In this document: positions 61,469 to 63,560 of the stretch, piece by piece
How the letters are laid out: every line of letters begins with the position of its first letter
Numbering within the stretch: position 1 is the stretch's first letter
DNA from: Bacillota bacterium
Lineage (GTDB): Bacteria > Bacillota > Clostridia > Oscillospirales > Oscillospiraceae
NCBI GenBank assembly: GCA_021768085.1
Contig: JAETOJ010000014.1
Span: forward strand, 1 to 63,560
Direction: 5' to 3'
Length of the DNA: 63,560 nucleotides
Program-made: the position numbers and the translations under genes
The notes under the pieces: generated by a model
Seen by the model: the letters and a program-made list of their open reading frames with translations, nothing else
Databases searched by the model: none
What the model was told of the DNA's origin: nothing

Positions 61469-62587
61469 TCAGTCCAGCACGCCCAGCTTGTCCAGCGTCG
61501 TCATCACCCGGCAATACTCCTCCGAGATGTTGAGCACATTGTCCTCCAAACTGTTGGGATCCGGGTCGCTGCGCCCCTTCAGGGCCCCCCGCTCCATCAG
61601 CTTCCGGATGGTGGGCTGGTAGCTGTCCGCCACATCGCCCAGCCGCGCATAGTACACCATGTCGTCGTCCTCCTTGTCATTTCTGTCGTTGCTGCCGTCC
61701 ACCGCCGGGACGGTCTCGGCCCGCAGATAGGCGGCGCTGACGTACCCCGTGAGCGTCCCGGAGGCCACCAGCAGCCAGTCCCCAGTGCAGTAGCCGTAGC
61801 ACACCGCCTGGGCCCCGGGGAGCAGTCTGCCCAGCACCTTCTTGTCCGTGCCCGCGCCCGCCCGGACGTTGAGCCAGCCCTCCGCCGTCACCGTATACGT
61901 CCCGGCCTTGGCCTTGTCGCAGCCCGCGGCGGGCTCCAGAGCCACCGGATCCGGCTTCTGGCCCAGCTCCGCCGCCACGTCCCGGCGGAAGTCGTCCATG
62001 CTCTTGCCAAACTTGGGAAACCAGTGCAGCACGTCCCCGTGGTTGGAGGCGATCCCCCGGCGGCAGCCCTCCTGGTGGCAGATCACCACCCCGTCCGCCA
62101 GCGGGTCAAGGCCGTATTCCCTGCACAGCATGGCGGTGAGCTCCACCGCCTCCCGGTACACTTTGCCGAAGTAGACCGGGTCGGTCAGCCCGTCCTCACA
62201 GATCTCGAAGGAGATGTGGGTATCGTTGGCGCTGCGCCCGCTGGAACCGTCACCGGCGTGCCAGCCTCTCCAGTTCCAGGGCAGTGTCTGGGCCGTGGCG
62301 ATGGAGCCGTCCGCCAGTTTCCCGATGAAGCCGTGGACGCAGGCTCTGAGCGGAACCCACTGTCCCTTTACCCACTGGCCCTCCCGGTTCCAGTCATTGG
62401 CGTTTTTATTGACGCCCAGCTGGGCCAGCAGCTCTGCCCGCCCTGGGGTGGAGGACACAGGCTGGACATACCGTCTCAGCAAGGGGTTGGGGGCCGCGGT
62501 GGAGTGCACCATGACGCCCTTTGGTTTGATGGTGCGTCCCGCCTTATAGCAGCGGTTGGCGGTAAGCAGACACTTCAGCAGCGTCAT
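61469..62587 (-). CDS. Phage endolysin: N-acetylmuramoyl-L-alanine amidase with SH3-like domain
   Basis: A 372-aa lysis enzyme cutting the amide bond between MurNAc and L-Ala. The amidase_2/PGRP-like domain (about 20-185) has VMVHSTAAPNPLLRR (His28, zinc ligand type), THISFEICEDG (about 127) and VICHQEGCRRG (about 168). An SH3b wall-binding domain follows (about 205-275: WLNVRAGAGTDKKVLGRLLPG). A short C-terminal tail (about 310-372) may be a second wall-binding piece. It overlaps the holin gene (ATGA), the standard lysis pair. Confidence 0.93.
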   Translation of the reverse strand: MTLLKCLLTANRCYKAGRTIKPKGVMVHSTAAPNPLLRRYVQPVSSTPGRAELLAQLGVNKNANDWNREGQWVKGQWVPLRACVHGFIGKLADGSIATAQTLPWNWRGWHAGDGSSGRSANDTHISFEICEDGLTDPVYFGKVYREAVELTAMLCREYGLDPLADGVVICHQEGCRRGIASNHGDVLHWFPKFGKSMDDFRRDVAAELGQKPDPVALEPAAGCDKAKAGTYTVTAEGWLNVRAGAGTDKKVLGRLLPGAQAVCYGYCTGDWLLVASGTLTGYVSAAYLRAETVPAVDGSNDRNDKEDDDMVYYARLGDVADSYQPTIRKLMERGALKGRSDPDPNSLEDNVLNISEEYCRVMTTLDKLGVLD

Positions 62588-63057
62588 GTGTCCTCCTCCC
62601 CGCCCAGCTTGTCCCCCGCAGCGTCCACCGCGTCCTTACCCATGGCCAGCAGCTTTTTCAGCCACTTGGGTACCGGGGCGCCCATCGCCGCGGCGTTCTC
62701 GATCATGCTGCCCAGCTCCGTCACAATGTACCACACCAGCACCACCGGGCACACCAGCCCGGTGTACTCCACCGGCAGCGCCACCAGCGGCAGATTGGCC
62801 AGCACCGTGGCCAGCAGAAGATCCGTGCCCGCCGCCACCAGCACCACCACGATCATCCCGCACTTGTGCCAGATGCCGTCCCGGGCCTTCTCACTTGCCC
62901 ACTCTCCCGCCCTGGTCGCGGCCAGGGAGCCGGTGAGGTAGTCCAGCGCCATGCAGGCCACCCAGCCCACCACCAGCCAGCCCATCCAGCCCCACAGTCC
63001 GGTGAGCAGGCCCAGCAGCGCGGCCACAGCCGCTTTGAGCTTGTTTAACTGATCCAT
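62584..63057 (-). CDS. Phage holin
   Basis: A 157-aa membrane protein of the toxin-secretion/phage-lysis holin family. Hydrophobic segments lie at about 10-40 (with GWMGWLVVGWVACMALDYLTGSLAA in outline), 68-95 and 96-118; the motif DYLTGSLAATRAGEWASEKARDGIWHK in outline is characteristic. The charged C-terminus (KKLLAMGKDAVDAAGDKLGGEED) is cytoplasmic. It makes the holes that release the endolysin encoded next. Confidence 0.92.
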   Translation of the reverse strand: MDQLNKLKAAVAALLGLLTGLWGWMGWLVVGWVACMALDYLTGSLAATRAGEWASEKARDGIWHKCGMIVVVLVAAGTDLLLATVLANLPLVALPVEYTGLVCPVVLVWYIVTELGSMIENAAAMGAPVPKWLKKLLAMGKDAVDAAGDKLGGEEDT

Positions 63058-63072
63058 TTTCGCTCCTCCTTA

Positions 63073-63492
63073 TCACAAAAGTGTATACCTCGGCCTCTCC
63101 CCGCCGCACAGCCAGTAGTCCAACCAATCGAAGCCCACGATCACCGGCCCCGCCAGCAGGCACCACAGCCCCGCGTACAGCGGGCAGATCTGCCCCCAAA
63201 GATTGCCCCACTGGTTAGAGTAGTCCCAGACGCCCAACCCCAGCCAGACATTGAGCACCAGCCCCGCCAGCAGCTCTCCGGCGGTAATAGCCAGCCCGCC
63301 CAGGACGGCTTGCACGGGCAGAGGCAATGCCCAGGGCATATGCTCGTTGGCCAGATCCAGCGGCACGCACAGCACCGCCGCCAGCACCATCATCGTCCAG
63401 TGGGTATGCCCCCGCCAGAACGTCTCCAACAACCCGTACAGCACCCCGCCGCACAGCCAGCGGATCAGGTGTCCCTCCCAGTTACACAGCAC
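63073..63492 (-). CDS. Prophage membrane protein, putative ABC-transporter type IV family
   Basis: A 139-aa protein with four to five hydrophobic helices and conserved Trp/Glu/Gly positions (GGVLYGLLETFWRG at about 13, AGELLAGLVLNVWLGLGVWDYS at about 73, GLWCLLAGPVIVGFDWLDYWL near the end, all in outline). Such proteins often accompany holins in Clostridial prophages. I prefer GTG 63490-63492, eight bases after AGGAGG; a GTG two codons earlier is too close. It overlaps the end of the gene at the window edge. Confidence 0.75.
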   Translation of the reverse strand: MLCNWEGHLIRWLCGGVLYGLLETFWRGHTHWTMMVLAAVLCVPLDLANEHMPWALPLPVQAVLGGLAITAGELLAGLVLNVWLGLGVWDYSNQWGNLWGQICPLYAGLWCLLAGPVIVGFDWLDYWLCGGERPRYTLL

Positions 63493-63560
63493 CAGCACTA
63501 CCTCCTGCCGCGGCCAGGATGGCCGCCATATTTGCCGCCAGATCGTCGGGCAGGGCCGCC
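63482..63560 (-). CDS. C-terminal end of a prophage gene at the right edge
   Basis: Only the last ~26 codons are visible, ending LAANMAAILAAAGGSAGAV and TAA (63482-63484). The frame is open to the edge, and a ribosome site for the next gene lies inside its last codons. Ala-rich end; no product can be assigned. Confidence 0.6.
   Translation of the reverse strand, partial: AALPDDLAANMAAILAAAGGSAGAV

Overview
The window looks like a chromosome segment of a high-GC, strictly anaerobic gut Clostridium relative, probably Oscillospiraceae (Flavonifractor/Lawsonibacter-like). I infer this from strong AGGAGG ribosome sites, the pyruvate:ferredoxin oxidoreductase, a two-gene (minimal) SUF system, Bacillota house-keeping families (YlmH, DUF896, FapA, TGS-uridine kinase, YtvI-type AI-2E permease) and genes for host-glycan use. 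No species can be named from sequence alone.

Layout. (1) 1-11,600 is accessory DNA lying 3' of a tRNA-Leu gene. A minus-strand phage/element replication block (family A DNA polymerase, DUF2815, DUF2800, small ORFs, a sigma-region-4-like protein) is followed by an unrecognised 382-aa protein bracketed by two 20-bp direct repeats. Next come an ImmA/IrrE-type metalloprotease, an XRE repressor with a face-to-face promoter switch, a SLOG (DUF1273) protein, an HNH endonuclease and a C5 cytosine methyltransferase. (2) 11,600-29,300 is core-like: AAA+ ATPase, CheX/CheY pair, FapA, nucleoside kinase, transporters, Nudix, YlmH, DUF896, cold-shock protein with a 5' UTR hairpin, TatD, a lipoprotein, an Na/Pi cotransporter and a PilZ protein. 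(3) 29,285-37,964 handles host glycans: an AraC regulator diverges from GH88 and KduI (glycosaminoglycan disaccharides), and an ABC importer runs with a GH112 galacto-N-biose/lacto-N-biose phosphorylase. (4) 38,463-41,682 has a hemerythrin-CheX-receiver fusion and a second Na/Pi cotransporter preceded by what I read as a yybP-ykoY Mn2+ riboswitch. (5) 41,817-48,305 carries PFOR and the minimal SUF pair. (6) 48,415-59,728 is a carbamoyl-phosphate/arginine block: PyrB fused to a PyrI-like zinc domain, an AlaX-like protein, arcA-arcB-arcC-antiporter, an AraC protein with two DNA-binding domains, ArgR and ArgS. (7) From tRNA-Arg at 59,775 to the right edge lies a prophage lysis end (amidase, holin, membrane protein, small proteins) on the minus strand.

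How it fits together: the organism appears to scavenge mucin/milk-type and uronic-acid glycans and to gain ATP from arginine (deiminase, carbamoyltransferase, carbamate kinase). It runs anaerobic pyruvate oxidation that needs Fe-S clusters. Both ends of the core segment abut tRNA genes used as insertion points by mobile DNA.

The observations I rate highest are: the direct-repeat-bracketed 382-aa gene beside the ImmA/XRE/SLOG/HNH/methyltransferase genes; the Mn2+-type riboswitch on an Na/Pi-PhoU transporter; phased 10-bp repeats before pyrB and argR next to a double-domain AraC regulator; and two short hairpin-rich insertions that each duplicated 25-30 bp of flanking DNA, one of them rewriting the end of kduI.
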